Below are positions 1-7,929 of a stretch of DNA of 18,377 nt, piece by piece. Position 1 is the stretch's first letter. Every line of letters starts with the position of its first letter. A model generated the notes under the pieces. The model made no database searches, was not told where the DNA came from, and saw only the letters and a list, made by a program, of their open reading frames with translations. The translations under genes were made by a program, and so were the position numbers. The stretch lies in the NCBI GenBank assembly GCA_013115135.1, contig JABANP010000767.1, positions 1-18,377 of the forward strand. Reading direction: 5' to 3'. The DNA is from Perkinsus olseni (lineage: Eukaryota; Perkinsozoa; Perkinsida; Perkinsidae).

Positions 1-112
1 TATCCCCGATCCGGTTCCCCACTTACTGTAGAAATACAATAGTCCTTTAACCCTTCAACCTTCGGGCGAACTACCGCATCCTCCGTCCTTCGAGGCATCC
101 GTCGCTTGTTCA

Positions 113-763
113 TCACTCCAAGCTCGCTAGGTTTGGTACATTGTCACCGCTTTCAATGAGGCTACGCCCGCAGGCGCCATCAGCGGGTTTGACAAGGCAG
201 GGACGCGCCGACCAACGGCTCCCATCTATTAACGGTAACCTCGGACCTGTTCCAAGTGCAAAGGTTGGGGAACTACCTTGCATCTGTACCCTAACTAGCC
301 TTCCGATGGGCGTGACACCCTCGCAGATGGCATCGAGTGGTTGGCCGTTTCCACCGGGAGAACCTTCACAGGCCTTGTCTAGAATGCACCGTAAAGGCCC
401 TAAGGAGTTGGGGAACTTGGCGGGCACGCAGCCAAACTCCTGGTGTGCTCGGGGGTACTGGCCTTGTCCATCTGACCGTACCCTGGACCTATGGCTCCTT
501 GCCCAACGCCCGGTCCACAGTGAGATCAACGGGACGATACAGGCGCTAGCATTCCCTTCCAAACCACGGAGGGGAGTGCCCTGAGTTACAAGAGCGCGAG
601 AAGTGGTGTTAACTACTACCTTTGATGAACCATCCTGTAGTTCACCACCGCTATCCATCCTTCCGGCACCCTCTAACGGCACCATAACGGCTTCATCCAC
701 AGTGTTCCCTGCAGAATCTGCAGTGCAGATACGTTTGCCATAAATGCCAGGCACCATAACCAT
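113..763 (-). pseudogene. Ty3/gypsy-type pol fragment, protease to reverse transcriptase linker
   Basis: Open frame of 216 codons on the minus strand, overlapping the end of the 673-1641 frame in another register. Its C-terminal part (VKPADGAC, then RSLIESGDNVPNLASLE) resembles the linker that follows the protease in Ty3/gypsy polyproteins, where a 'LVEP...' segment leads into a run ending 'L...LE'. The frame stops at 110-112. A different minus frame is then open from about 114 to the left edge, so the element probably continues leftward after a second frameshift, and the reverse transcriptase would lie outside the window. Codon use looks protein-like throughout. The long plus-strand ORF over the same bases (141-584) is taken as a shadow. 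The class call rests on motif resemblance only. Confidence 0.4.
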
Positions 764-1641
764 TCACAGGAACCCCTTGGTAGCCCCATATCCACCATAA
801 GATCCCTTACTTCGGACAGTCTCGCATTCACGATCACGGGTGCATCACCGTGTCGCCGCCCTTGCTCCTCTGGATCATCAATGATGTCATCCATATCATC
901 CATAGGTTGGGGGAGCTTCACTCCGGAACTTACCAATGAACCGGGTAGCCTCTTAGCCTCTCCAGAGTCCGTAACGTTGTTAGATTCACTCCCGTTATTA
1001 CCATCACACTCCATCTCTCTTTCCAACACGATCTCAGTCGATATTGTCTCCACCATAGGCCTTTCATCTTGAGATAACTCTCCACTCATATCCGTAGGTC
1101 CATGATAGAGAACAATCCCGGTAGAATACGCGCGGCGGTGAGCCTCCCTATGATGACTCGCAGAACTCTCAGGAGCAACCTTCATACCACAGGTTGACTT
1201 CCCGACCCGCAACGCATGGGGGGTAACATGACTCTTAGATATTCCTTCCTTCACTTTCCTACCACGCACCTTCTTTATCATATCCGTGTCGCGGTTACGT
1301 GGCACATCCGTAGACTTTCCTGATCGCGTAACAACCATTCCGAACTCAGATAACTCAAAGCCTAGCTCAGCTGATATATATCGATAATCCGTAGCGACAA
1401 CCTTTATTCCTCGATGACTCAAAAACCCCAAATCTATAGGGATTCGCAAAGCCATAGCGAATGATCCAGTGCTCAGCATAGTGCAACCATTGGTCACAAA
1501 CCATAGCAACACAGTGGGAGACCATACTATCCATATCGTCCCACAATCGATATGGATCCCTAGCAACTGCTGTTCACACGAAGCAGCAACAGAAGAACAG
1601 AAGTCACAGTAAAACCGTGCGACCAACAAAGTGCGCAGCAC
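673..1641 (-). pseudogene. Ty3/gypsy-type pol fragment, retropepsin-like region
   Basis: Open reading frame of 322 codons with no convincing native start. The N-terminal third reads like a diverged retropepsin: HIDCG stands where DTG or DSG is expected, followed about 20 residues later by LSTGSFAMALRIPIDLG, a flap-like stretch, and then by SAELGFELSEF, which resembles the ILGxDFL motif that closes retroelement proteases. VTRSGK and an Asp/Glu-rich linker follow. The frame closes just after it overlaps the next minus-strand frame (113-763), which looks like a continuation after a frameshift. A second, clearer protease (DTGCSSS) of the same class lies at 9980-10294. What is seen is the open frame and motifs; the family call is inferred. 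The DCG triad and the frameshift suggest an inactive remnant. An unrelated host ORF remains possible. Confidence 0.45.
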
Positions 1642-2100
1642 GCATGCACAACAAGTAGCGCTCGCCTATGACCATAATCAATGGTAGTCATCATCAACAT
1701 CATCACCATAGTCCTTGATGATACCGTACATCAACAGTAAAACCCTCAGAGTCACAACCCGCGCAATACGGACGCGCGCAAAAGAAAGGGGGAGGGCACT
1801 TTTGCCGCCACTCAGTTACCACCAGCTGGGGGATTTTTGAGCGCGGTAAGTTCGGTTCAGCTTTGTGTTAGCACTTCCACGCCACGATGAGGCGCTAAAC
1901 CTATGGGAGGATATCGGTCAACTTGACCACGAACAGTCTTGCGCGTTAGCGCAAGAAAAAAATCGCACGCCGAAGGGAATTTCGCTCGCCGCGCGTGAAG
2001 TGGAAAGTTTCCGTCCTTTCCGGTCCCATTCTTTCCTGTTACAATTCTTTCCTTTCCCGGAAACTTTGTAACGATCCTTTCCACTCATCAACCACCCTGG
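1642..2100. other. Stretch without a recognisable gene
   Basis: No convincing ORF or exon. It holds a CAT/ATC-rich patch near 1680-1720, a purine run near 1782-1798, a pyrimidine-rich patch near 2007-2055 and an inverted repeat at 1938-1955 (arms CTTGCGC and GCGCAAG, 4-nt spacer). Being just upstream of the minus-strand pol fragment, it could be LTR or leader sequence, but no paired LTR is visible. Confidence 0.3.
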
Positions 2101-2600
2101 ATACGCGCACGGAAGGGTTCCTGTAGGAATCCCAAGGCGCGCTCATCTCTCAAGGCGAGCGACAGGCCTATTCTCGAAGTCCAAGTCCATTCCTAACAGC
2201 AAGGTGACTTGTCGGCGAGAACTCTTTCATCAGCGCTTCTACTTTAAAAAACCTCGAGTGAGAGTCAAGGGCTACTCATGCCCAGCAATGGGAGTTGCAC
2301 TCATGCACAGATGGGCACACGTGGGGGACATCGTGCCTGGGGGACAGTTACCACAAGTCACCACTGACGAATGATCAGTTCTGGCAGATGACTGATGATT
2401 TACTAGCATTTGAGGGCAACTTGCCCTCAAGTGCCCTGGGCAAGTAGTCGACAGTATCTTGAAGGTATAAGAGGGTCATTATAAAACCGGCCCCTGAGCA
2501 AGTATATCTCGAGGCAAGAGGGTGTGCCAGTCTGCTTATTCAACGAAAACGAGCGTCTGATTCATAGATTGCCTTCGGTGTTCGAGCAAGGTACTGTAGA
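2101..2600. repeat. Diverged, internally deleted relative of part of the tandem unit
   Basis: Several blocks match the tandem unit in order. About 2118-2160 resembles 4690-4725, about 2290-2345 resembles 4860-4910 (the small signal-peptide ORF, here broken), about 2375-2400 resembles 5709-5735, and 2460-2600 resembles 5768-5890. The counterpart of about 4910-5700 is missing. Divergence is much higher than between the two full units, so this is an older copy. It also holds a perfect 10+1+10 palindrome at 2410-2430. Confidence 0.6.
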
Positions 2601-2700
2601 CCGGGGAAGAAGCGTAAGTGATGGCGCAGTAATCCTTGTGTACTAAAAGGCAGGACTGGCCATAAAAATAGCAGCAAGGGTCACAAATAGGTTCTTGGGC

Positions 2701-2992
2701 TCACAATCTACCTGAGCATGGCAGCGTAACAGCAGGGGTTCTAGTGTCACGGACCGTTGATATCATCACCGTTATCGGCTCCGTGTCCGGGTCAAGAGGC
2801 AACTCAATTCATGAGCTTAGCGGGCAGTCATCGATCAACCTCATTCAAGCTAGCGATTTGGTCAGGCAAGGCAGCGCCATTATAGATGTTCAAGTTGATA
2901 CTCAAGAGGTTGTGCTGAGTGTCTCTCACGCTCACAGCATTGACTGGTGAAAGCCCGTTGTTTGTACACGGGAAGCAAATGATTCTTTAGCG
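2701..2992 (-). pseudogene. Decayed domain of the secreted-protein family
   Basis: Two pieces of the family domain are readable on the minus strand. A 'b'-like piece (about 2992-2850) runs from IICFPC to YNGAALPDQIASLN, the counterpart of the 'LP..F/Y' end of the intact b exons. A 'c'-like piece (about 2780-2701) contains ITVMISTV, RDT and PAVTLP, matching the TVTFAVHDTGVPPVTL stretch at 10620-10690, and ends in TGA at 2701-2703. The b exon should end A|GT, but the sequence there reads A|AT, and the b piece is about 21 nt too long. No signal-peptide exon is visible, so this is called a relic. The plus-strand ORF at 2744-2950 is taken as a shadow. Confidence 0.5.
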
Positions 2993-3005
2993 AGTTTCAC
3001 CTTGA

Positions 3006-3377
3006 ATTAGACGGATTACAGCACAGGAGCAAGAGGACTCAGTGGCATCTGCTTGCACCCTTCCTTCTCAGAAATCAACGAACACAACACACTTTGATGT
3101 TGTCAAAGACAGGCAGTTGAAACTGCAGGTGAGTCGTGTCAACTATCTTGACTTGAGAGATGCTGGGCTATCGTATGATGCGTGACGTTCCACTGTTGGA
3201 CATGCCAAAGCGGAGCGTAGCAGGGCATCTCGTTCACGAGTAATAGCAGACAAGATCAATACAAAGGCAGCTCATCAACATGCTTCAGAGATGGATGAGA
3301 TGAATATCGGGTGTCGCGGCATGGAGTACAAAACAGAATGGCCGAAGACAACGAAAGTGCGATTATCTCCTCAGTAG
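3006..3377 (+). pseudogene. Unrecognised ORF fragment, unit 1 copy (internal stop)
   Basis: A plus-strand frame opens after TGA at 3003-3005 and runs to TAG at 3375-3377, interrupted by TGA at 3183-3185, where the unit 2 copy has CGA (Arg). Readable pieces include DVVKDRQLKLQ, LDLRDAGLSYD, STVGHAKAERSRASRSRV and GCRGMEYKTEWPKTTKV: basic, protein-like and of unknown family. The frame crosses the left boundary of the tandem unit at 3043 without a break, so this copy keeps more native upstream sequence (AQEQEDSVASACT) than the copy at 10753. It is probably a piece of a larger gene caught in the duplication. Confidence 0.45.
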
Positions 3378-3379
3378 GC

Positions 3380-3445
3380 GACTAATCATTAGTCAACGAT
3401 GCAGCCAGCGTCCATTAGTCACTAATGGACGCTGGCTGCATCGTT
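3380..3445. repeat. Long-form inverted insertion, k=26
   Basis: Target GACTAATG (unit 2 form). Unit 1 reads x1-x7 (3380-3386), reverse complement of x1-x8 (3387-3394), reverse complement of x1-x26 (3395-3420), then x2 onward (3421). Net gain is 40 bp relative to unit 2. It forms a perfect 26+1+26 palindrome centred at 3420. Confidence 0.9.
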
Positions 3446-3493
3446 GCACTCAGAATTCCAGCTCCATAGACTTTGAATGTGATGATACCTTTT

Positions 3494-3515
3494 TTGTATT
3501 GAATACAATGTATTC
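3494..3515. repeat. 14-bp F-R-F insertion in a coding exon
   Basis: Target GAATACAA (minus-strand reading). Absent from unit 2 at about 11130. It shifts the frame of the last exon of the two-domain gene. Confidence 0.9.
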
Positions 3516-3906
3516 CAACTCGGCATCTGCAAAGAGCAAGTGGCACGACAAATAAGCCATCACTGGTCTTACTCAGCCTGTCGAAGATTTCTGATAGTGG
3601 AGAGGCACGGCTGATCTCCACCTTGGTGCCGATCATGTTGTAGGGAACGTCAGCGGCGGCTATAGGCTCGAGACCGTGGAAATCAATAATCCTGAGCAAG
3701 ATACAAGTGGCAACGGCCTCAGTGACAGAAGTGCTCTCTGTCACGCATTCATTTTTACAGGTCTCCAATGACGCTGCCATCTTGACTGAAAGTAGCAGCT
3801 ACGAGGAAGCGAGCGTCATTGATCAATACAAAGCCCACGAACAGACCACTGGGATGGGGATCTGACCAATCACCGATGGGAGCATGATGATGGCAGTTGA
3901 AGGAAG

Positions 3907-3928
3907 CATAGGAATCCTATGATAGGAT
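3907..3928. repeat. F-R-F triplet shared by both units
   Basis: Target ATCCTATG (minus reading). Perfect, and also present at 11528-11549, so older than the duplication. It lies in the intron between domains 1 and 2. Confidence 0.8.
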
Positions 3929-4474
3929 AGGTTGGGTGTACTCACAGATCTTTTCATCTACTTCACGACTCAACGTTAGAGGAAGATGAGAGCTAGCAGA
4001 GTTGTAGACCGTGACCAAGTCATCATCGGGAAAGTATTCCAACTGGGTGGCTGGAAATCAAACCACAATGTGAAGGACAGAAATGTAAACACCGGTCTCA
4101 CTCGAGTTGGTGAATTCTGCAGGTAAAGAGCCGGTATCGATCAAGTTCAATCTGGTACCATTGATGGTGTAAGGAGCGTCATTAAGGGTTGTTTCAAGGC
4201 CCGAAGGGCACACGATCTTCCTAAACAGCACGTGAGCAAGCAATTCGAGTGTGAGCGAGATGAGAACTATGAAGCAGGCATCGCTTACAGATGTTCGATG
4301 ACAGCATCAGTCTCGCTAAACGTAACGGTAGCTGCATATCTTCTGCCTTCCAAATTTATAGAGCCGCTGTACACGCCGCCGGCTGCTGAACTGAGCAGGC
4401 ACACAAACACCATCCAGAGCAGGCACAGTCCCCTCTGGGTTAGGAGGGAACACCAGCGGAAGGACACGAGACGT

Positions 4475-4496
4475 ACTACTAGTAGTAGTCTACTAC
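4475..4496. repeat. F-R-F triplet at a splice donor (unit 1)
   Basis: Target ACTACTAC. It ends exactly at the exon 2/intron 2 boundary of the two-domain gene. Unit 2 has a different event at the same place (12127-12148). Confidence 0.8.
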
Positions 4497-4720
4497 CTGG
4501 CTGGACTACACTCAGAAGAGAGTAACTGACGAGATTAGGCACGCCATAAGATAGCACGAGTGTTCAATGCTGTACTTACACAGTTGAGAAGAGGCTTATC
4601 ACGAGCTGATGGAGCATCTAGGTGAAATGCCTTATTGGTGTGGATGAAGCGAAAGTGAATAGCGGTAGGTGCGGCGCCTCAGTAGCGTTCCTTCAGGAAC
4701 CCCAAGGCGTGCTCATCTTT

Positions 4721-4876
4721 TCAATACTCTCTGAGAACTTCCTTGGAAGGAATCCGATCGAATGAGCAGGGCGATTTACTGGGTATAGCTGGCTGATGGA
4801 CTAAGCGAACCTCAAATGTGAATCCCAAGCAGAATACGGCAGCCAATAGGGCGATCACTCGTACATAGATGGGCAT
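4721..4876 (-). CDS. Small signal-peptide ORF, 51 aa
   Basis: An ATG at 4876-4874 opens a frame with a strong signal-peptide profile, MPIYVRVIALLAAVFCLGF, then a short polar tail ending EVLREY. It lies 104 bp upstream of the start of the two-domain secreted gene, on the same strand. In unit 2 the same start is kept, but a 1-nt difference and a 21-bp tandem duplication lengthen the frame to 139 codons. It could be a complete short secreted peptide or the first exon of a spliced gene. The hydrophobic segment is seen; secretion is inferred. The product family is not recognised. Confidence 0.45.
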   Translation of the reverse strand: MPIYVRVIALLAAVFCLGFTFEVRLVHQPAIPSKSPCSFDRIPSKEVLREY

Positions 4877-4947
4877 ACGTGTGAGACACTGTGCCCCGGG
4901 GACACGTCACCACGCGCTACCAAGTCGGGAGCTCTAGCGAACAGTAT

Positions 4948-5265
4948 TCAGAGGGAAGGAGAGCCGATGATGAAACCTCCGTCGAGGTCGATATCCTGAG
5001 AGCCAAGTAAAACTCGACGTGAGAGTACCTGGGCGTCGTCCGTGTGTTGATTCGACATGAAAGAAGACATGAATGGGCTGTCACGACCGGGGCTGAGTGT
5101 AACGTACACTCTAGCTATGGGCGTGAATAACAATTGCTCGCTAACTCTCCACTTGACACTGGGACCTGATAGATCTGATATATCATTGTTTTCCTTCGGG
5201 ACCTCGCCAAGACGGAGTTGCGAGGAGAGGGAAGAGCGTAGGGATGAGACATCATCATATGATGA
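4948..5265 (-). CDS. 3' exon of an unrecognised minus-strand gene
   Basis: Open from after TAA (5266-5268) to TGA at 4948-4950, about 105 codons with no good start inside, so it is probably a terminal exon. Readable pieces are LRLGEVPKENNDISDLSG, VKWRVSEQLLFTPIARVYV, LSPGRDSPFMSSFMSNQ, VLLGSQDIDLDGGF and IIGSPSL at the end. A plausible acceptor is the CAG or TAG just above 5265. The unit 2 copy (12632-12949) differs by one base in this exon, giving Gly to Cys, unusually little for this array. The 86-codon plus-strand ORF over the same bases (5057-5317) is also unchanged and cannot be ruled out, but the minus frame reads better as protein. Confidence 0.5.
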   Translation of the reverse strand, partial: SSYDDVSSLRSSLSSQLRLGEVPKENNDISDLSGPSVKWRVSEQLLFTPIARVYVTLSPGRDSPFMSSFMSNQHTDDAQVLSRRVLLGSQDIDLDGGFIIGSPSL

Positions 5266-5490
5266 TTATACGCTGCCGAAGCGGCGTAGCATCAGAGCGA
5301 GCGTTAGCGTAAGCTAGCATGCAACTTCAGGTATGCTAAAGATTGATGGAATCGTGAGGGCATGGGTCTCAATTGATCAGATCCCCTCAGAGTAAGTCGC
5401 AATCCACACCGCTACGTGGCAGCCTATCACTGACGGGCGGTGCCTTCTAGCTCGCTTGGAAGAGTCCTTTTGCGCCTGCCACTCAGCTAG

Positions 5491-5709
5491 TCATTTATGG
5501 CAGTAGCTGGCTAAAATCATAGCCCAGGATCGGGCGCATTTCAGAGTCCTCGACTGTGAGTAGATCGCGCATTCAGCGAGTCCCACACTCGAGGCAAGGA
5601 GCTCTAGACGTGCACCGATTTCATCAACTTTCAACGACGATACGGGGCCGCCAGCTGACCATGAACCATCAGTCCCTATCGTAGAATGAACCAGCCCGGT
5701 CAGCAACAA
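5491..5709 (-). CDS. Internal exon candidate of the same unrecognised gene
   Basis: Minus-strand frame of 72 codons containing TGLVHSTIGTDGSWSAGGP, SLKVDEIGARLELLASSVG and LAECAIYSQSRTLKCARS. There is no ATG, and a TGA precedes the first Leu codons, so an acceptor inside the frame is likely. The unit 2 copy has a 9-bp in-frame insertion (GGP to GGPEKP) and a TGA instead of a Trp codon near the end, which would be harmless if the exon ends before that point. It lies between the 4948-5265 and 5969-6430 frames on the same strand, which suggests one multi-exon gene. The family is not recognised. Confidence 0.4.
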   Translation of the reverse strand: MLLTGLVHSTIGTDGSWSAGGPVSSLKVDEIGARLELLASSVGLAECAIYSQSRTLKCARSWAMILASYCHK

Positions 5710-5884
5710 TCAGTTCTGACTGATGACTGATAATTCAATAATATTTTAGCGCGCGCAGCGAACCATATCTTGGAGGTTTGAGAGTGTCATCACAAAACCT
5801 GTCCCTGAGCAAGTATACTTCAAGGCAGGAGGGTCGGCTTGCCTACTCATTTAATGAACACGAGCGTCTGATTCATAGATTGCC

Positions 5885-5906
5885 TTCAGTTTAACTGAAA
5901 CAGTTT
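5885..5906. repeat. Degenerate F-R-F-like triplet
   Basis: TTCAGTT-T-AACTGAA followed by ACAGTTT. Two positions depart from the rule. Also present in unit 2 at 13577-13598. Confidence 0.45.
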
Positions 5907-5968
5907 ATGAAACGTGTGCATCTGAGTGGATAATCCAGTGTTGCCTTTCACGCAGAAGACGCATTTTT

Positions 5969-6430
5969 TCACAAAGCATCAGCGAGCTCCTTCGTACTAA
6001 CCGATGGCAGCTTCGACTCTTCATCGCCACAACTGGTTGAACGCAACGTACTCTGTTGAGGATACTGGAGTAAGCCAATCGTAGCTCCGGACGAGGTAGA
6101 CGAGTTATTTCGGCTGGAGAAATAACGAGCTGTCGCATTTAGCGAGTTCACTGGTTGATAGATCCGAGTGGAGCACTGCAGGGTTGTAACGGCAGGCGCC
6201 AGCAGGCCACAAAGGCTCCAGGTGACTAGTTCGAACTGCTCATCGACTTCAATAATGGTGGAACGAATTACGGATGAATTGTTATGAAGCACGACGAAGA
6301 ACGGCGCAAGGGCACGAGAGATGATTAGTGCCCCAGTACGCGACTGATCGATACTCGGTTCGTTGGTACGCCGAGGACTCCGGATCCATTCTGCATCTTG
6401 GCCTGGCTCAGAACCTTCTCCTGAGTCGCC
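5969..6430 (-). CDS. Coding exon of an unrecognised minus-strand gene, about 150 codons
   Basis: Open from after TAG (6431-6433) to TGA at 5969-5971, without a start codon near its upstream end, so it is an exon or a continuation. Readable pieces are SGEGSEPGQDAEWIRSPRR, ALIISRALAPFFVVLHNN, IIEVDEQFELVTWSLCGLL, TLQCSTRIYQPVNSLN, SSTSSGATIGLLQYPQ and PSVSTKELADAL. Of the unit 1/unit 2 differences in the central part, four are synonymous in this frame (Cys, Leu, Ser and Arg codons) and one is Thr to Ala, which supports past selection on this frame. In unit 2 a TCA codon has become TGA. It overlaps the end of the upstream frame (6408-6824) by 23 bp in another register. Confidence 0.5.
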   Translation of the reverse strand, partial: GDSGEGSEPGQDAEWIRSPRRTNEPSIDQSRTGALIISRALAPFFVVLHNNSSVIRSTIIEVDEQFELVTWSLCGLLAPAVTTLQCSTRIYQPVNSLNATARYFSSRNNSSTSSGATIGLLQYPQQSTLRSTSCGDEESKLPSVSTKELADAL

Positions 6431-6824
6431 CTATAACGGCTCGTATGTGGTTGAATGAAACGACCCAGGTGGAATCATACTGAATCGGAATACGCGTGAT
6501 AAAAGTACCTTCTTCCAAAACTGTGACCCCCCGTCCCAAAACTAGACGAAACCAACAGTCTTCAGAATAATGAAGAAACCCGACTGGAGCTGAGAATGGG
6601 TTGTCTTCAAATAGCCACTTGAAAAAGCAGGCAAGCTGTCGCATTTTTCGCGCAAGGCTTGACTGCTGGGTATATACAGGAAGAGCGTAGCGATCCACGG
6701 CCTCCGCAGCTTTGCGCAACAGACAAAGCTTATACAGTAGTAATACAGAAACAAGGTTCGTAAATGAATAGGCAGAATACTGCCCAGATGATTCGCTCAA
6801 AGACACGATGAAGTAGATGGCCCT
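6408..6824 (-). CDS. Open coding segment directly after the one-domain gene, same frame
   Basis: Begins in frame right after the TGA of the one-domain gene (6825-6827) and runs 138 codons to TGA at 6408-6410. Readable pieces are SGQYSAYSFTNLVSVLLLY, KLCLLRKAAEAVDRYALP, QQSSLARKMRQLACFFKWL, GFLHYSEDCWFRLVLGRG, VLEEGTFITRIPIQYDSTW and NHIRAVIGRLRRRF. It reads as real protein. It has no ATG near its start, so it may be entered by splicing, by readthrough of the TGA, or be part of a larger broken gene. Unit 2 keeps most of the frame but has TAG in place of a Tyr codon and an 18-bp in-frame tandem duplication. The family is not recognised. Confidence 0.45.
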   Translation of the reverse strand, partial: RAIYFIVSLSESSGQYSAYSFTNLVSVLLLYKLCLLRKAAEAVDRYALPVYTQQSSLARKMRQLACFFKWLFEDNPFSAPVGFLHYSEDCWFRLVLGRGVTVLEEGTFITRIPIQYDSTWVVSFNHIRAVIGRLRRRF

Positions 6825-7471
6825 TCAGGCGAAGAATCTACTCCACATCGTTACAGTGAGGTACCCATATCCGCCAACTGTGAATTTAATGACGTTATCA
6901 TTCGGATCATACTCAAGAACGGGATCTGAGGTTGAAAAAGGCACGTCTGGCAAAATAACAATGCCTGGTCTTACTCATCTTGGTGTATGCTTCGGGTAGT
7001 AAGCTTTCATCGCCGATGCGCAGCTCGTGACCAACCATCTCGTAAGGAACCTCTCCTGCGGCAAACGCAGTGGTTCCCGAGATGTCGACGATCCTACATA
7101 GGAAGCCGATAACCCAGGCAACACCAAAATAGACCCCGCGGGGTGAACATGAAGCAAGCATGTCTTACAGACTTTCCATAACTGGAATATGCCTGTTAAA
7201 GGTTGCAGAAATAGAAATCTCGAGGCCACCGAAGTCAACACCGCCGAAGTAATTGTTGAAGGGTAGAGAAGCTGAACAGACACACGAGTAAAAATCACGG
7301 CGATGGTAGCCCTATCGGTCTAGGAGGGCCAGATAGAGCAGGAATAGCAGTACTTGGCTCGGCTGTTTTCTGAGCAGTGCACCTGAGAAACGCCGGGGTT
7401 GTTGATGGATCGATAGCAAGTTGTTACACTTACAAGCTTAGGCACAAGAGTATCAGCAGTTGATGAAACAT
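6825..7471 (-). CDS. Intact one-domain secreted protein, 5 exons, 129 aa (unit 1)
   Basis: Join of 7471-7434, 7382-7354, 7271-7169, 7093-6975 and 6925-6825 (390 nt with stop). All introns are GT-AG (51, 82, 75 and 49 bp). Exon 1 gives signal peptide MFHQLLILLCLSL, and exon 2 adds CTAQKTAEP, with cleavage likely near the Thr-Ala-Gln. Exon 3 (103 nt) has NYFGGVDFGGLEISISATF. Exon 4 (119 nt) has the signature EVPYEMVGHELRI and LLPEAYTKM. Exon 5 has VLEYDPNDNVIKFTVGGYG, then LTVTMW and stop. Alternating polar and hydrophobic runs suggest a small beta-sandwich that is exported. Frame and phase agree at every junction, and the unit 2 copy has only two amino-acid changes. Function is unknown. The signal-peptide exon overlaps, antisense, the start of a possible plus-strand gene at 7463. 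Confidence 0.8.
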
Positions 7472-7929
7472 GATGATGAGTGGACGAATTCGTGTGTGAA
7501 TGTAGTGAATTGTAGTGAGGGAGCATGGGACACGTTCATAGCTTTTGTTGGGGACTCCGGCGGCGCGCGCGTGTCCAACAAAAGAGCGCAAGTCCATACT
7601 CGGATCGAATGCAGTTCTCTGCGGCCGGACAGTTTACTGGTAAGAGTTCACCGAGAAGAGTTCCTACTGTATGGAGCCTCGGGTGTGAGGCGAAGGCCAT
7701 TTATCGCCACGAACCTTAGGTGCACGCGGACTCGGATACTCGTGCGTATGGGACAGTGTCCGAGGGACGCGGAAGTGCAACACCGTCAGTGTCCCGGGAC
7801 ATGCCGCCAGGTGTGAAAACATCATACGCCCCTCCACTGGCCGTCCCAATGCCTGAACATGGGGCACTGGGCGGCAATGGTGAGATCAAAAGTAGTGGCC
7901 TGATCGCCGTCATTCAACGTGGTGTATGA
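7463..7929 (+). CDS. Possible two-exon plus-strand gene, 128 aa (unit 1)
   Basis: Exon 1 is 7463-7639, ending CTG|GTAAGA, and exon 2 is 7720-7929, preceded by CCTTAG. Both ends are phase 0, so the frame continues through an 80-bp intron. Exon 1 pieces are MKHDDEWTNSCVNVVNCSE and WDTFIAFVGDSGGARVSNK; exon 2 pieces are DSDTRAYGTVSEGRGSATP, KTSYAPPLAVPMPEHG and GEIKSSGLIAVIQRGV. Between units exon 1 has three synonymous changes, a few replacements and one 3-bp in-frame deletion, weak support for coding. The minus strand of exon 2 also shows a VPY motif and a 103-nt stretch (7930-7828, TTFDLTIAA) that could be a relic 'a' exon of the secreted family, so the strand is uncertain. The family is not recognised. 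Confidence 0.35.

Larger units (their letters stand above)
3415..4617 (-). pseudogene. Two-domain secreted protein gene, unit 1 copy, frameshifted
   Basis: Eight exons inferred from reading frames, in transcription order: 4617-4580 (signal peptide MLHQLVISLFST), 4525-4497, 4390-4289 (domain 1a), 4220-4102 (1b, with APYTINGT), 4050-3946 (1c), 3861-3759 (2a), 3691-3573 (2b, with VPYNMIGT), 3526-about 3415 (2c). Introns are GT-AG and 46-106 bp. The exon lengths 38, 29, 119, 105, 103 and 119 match other members. Two lesions are visible. Exon 3 is 102 nt, where every other 'a' exon is 103, a 1-nt loss that shifts frame. Exon 8 carries a 14-bp palindromic insertion (3494-3515) inside its L-E-Y motif, leading to a stop at 3450-3452. 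A 40-bp inverted insertion (3380-3445) rewrites the 3' end. Function is unknown; an exported beta-rich protein is inferred. Confidence 0.7.

Noticed and set aside
141..584. 147-codon plus-strand ORF
   Set aside because: Lies opposite the minus-strand pol-like frame, and its Pro/Arg/Ser-rich reading looks like a shadow of it.
4289..4557. 90-codon minus ORF through the domain 1a exon, read as one unspliced signal-peptide protein
   Set aside because: Splicing with a 29-nt exon 2 and phase 1 entry matches the one-domain gene exactly; the unspliced reading mixes intron and exon.
6105..6127. GTTATTTC/GAAATAAC inverted repeat with a 7-nt loop
   Set aside because: Does not fit the 7+1+7 rule, lies in a coding frame and is imperfect in unit 2; probably chance.
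7716..7913. Minus ORF with VPYARV, resembling a b exon of the secreted family
   Set aside because: No AG acceptor lies at the expected 43 nt before the motif, and a stop follows shortly after; at best a relic opposite the plus-strand candidate.
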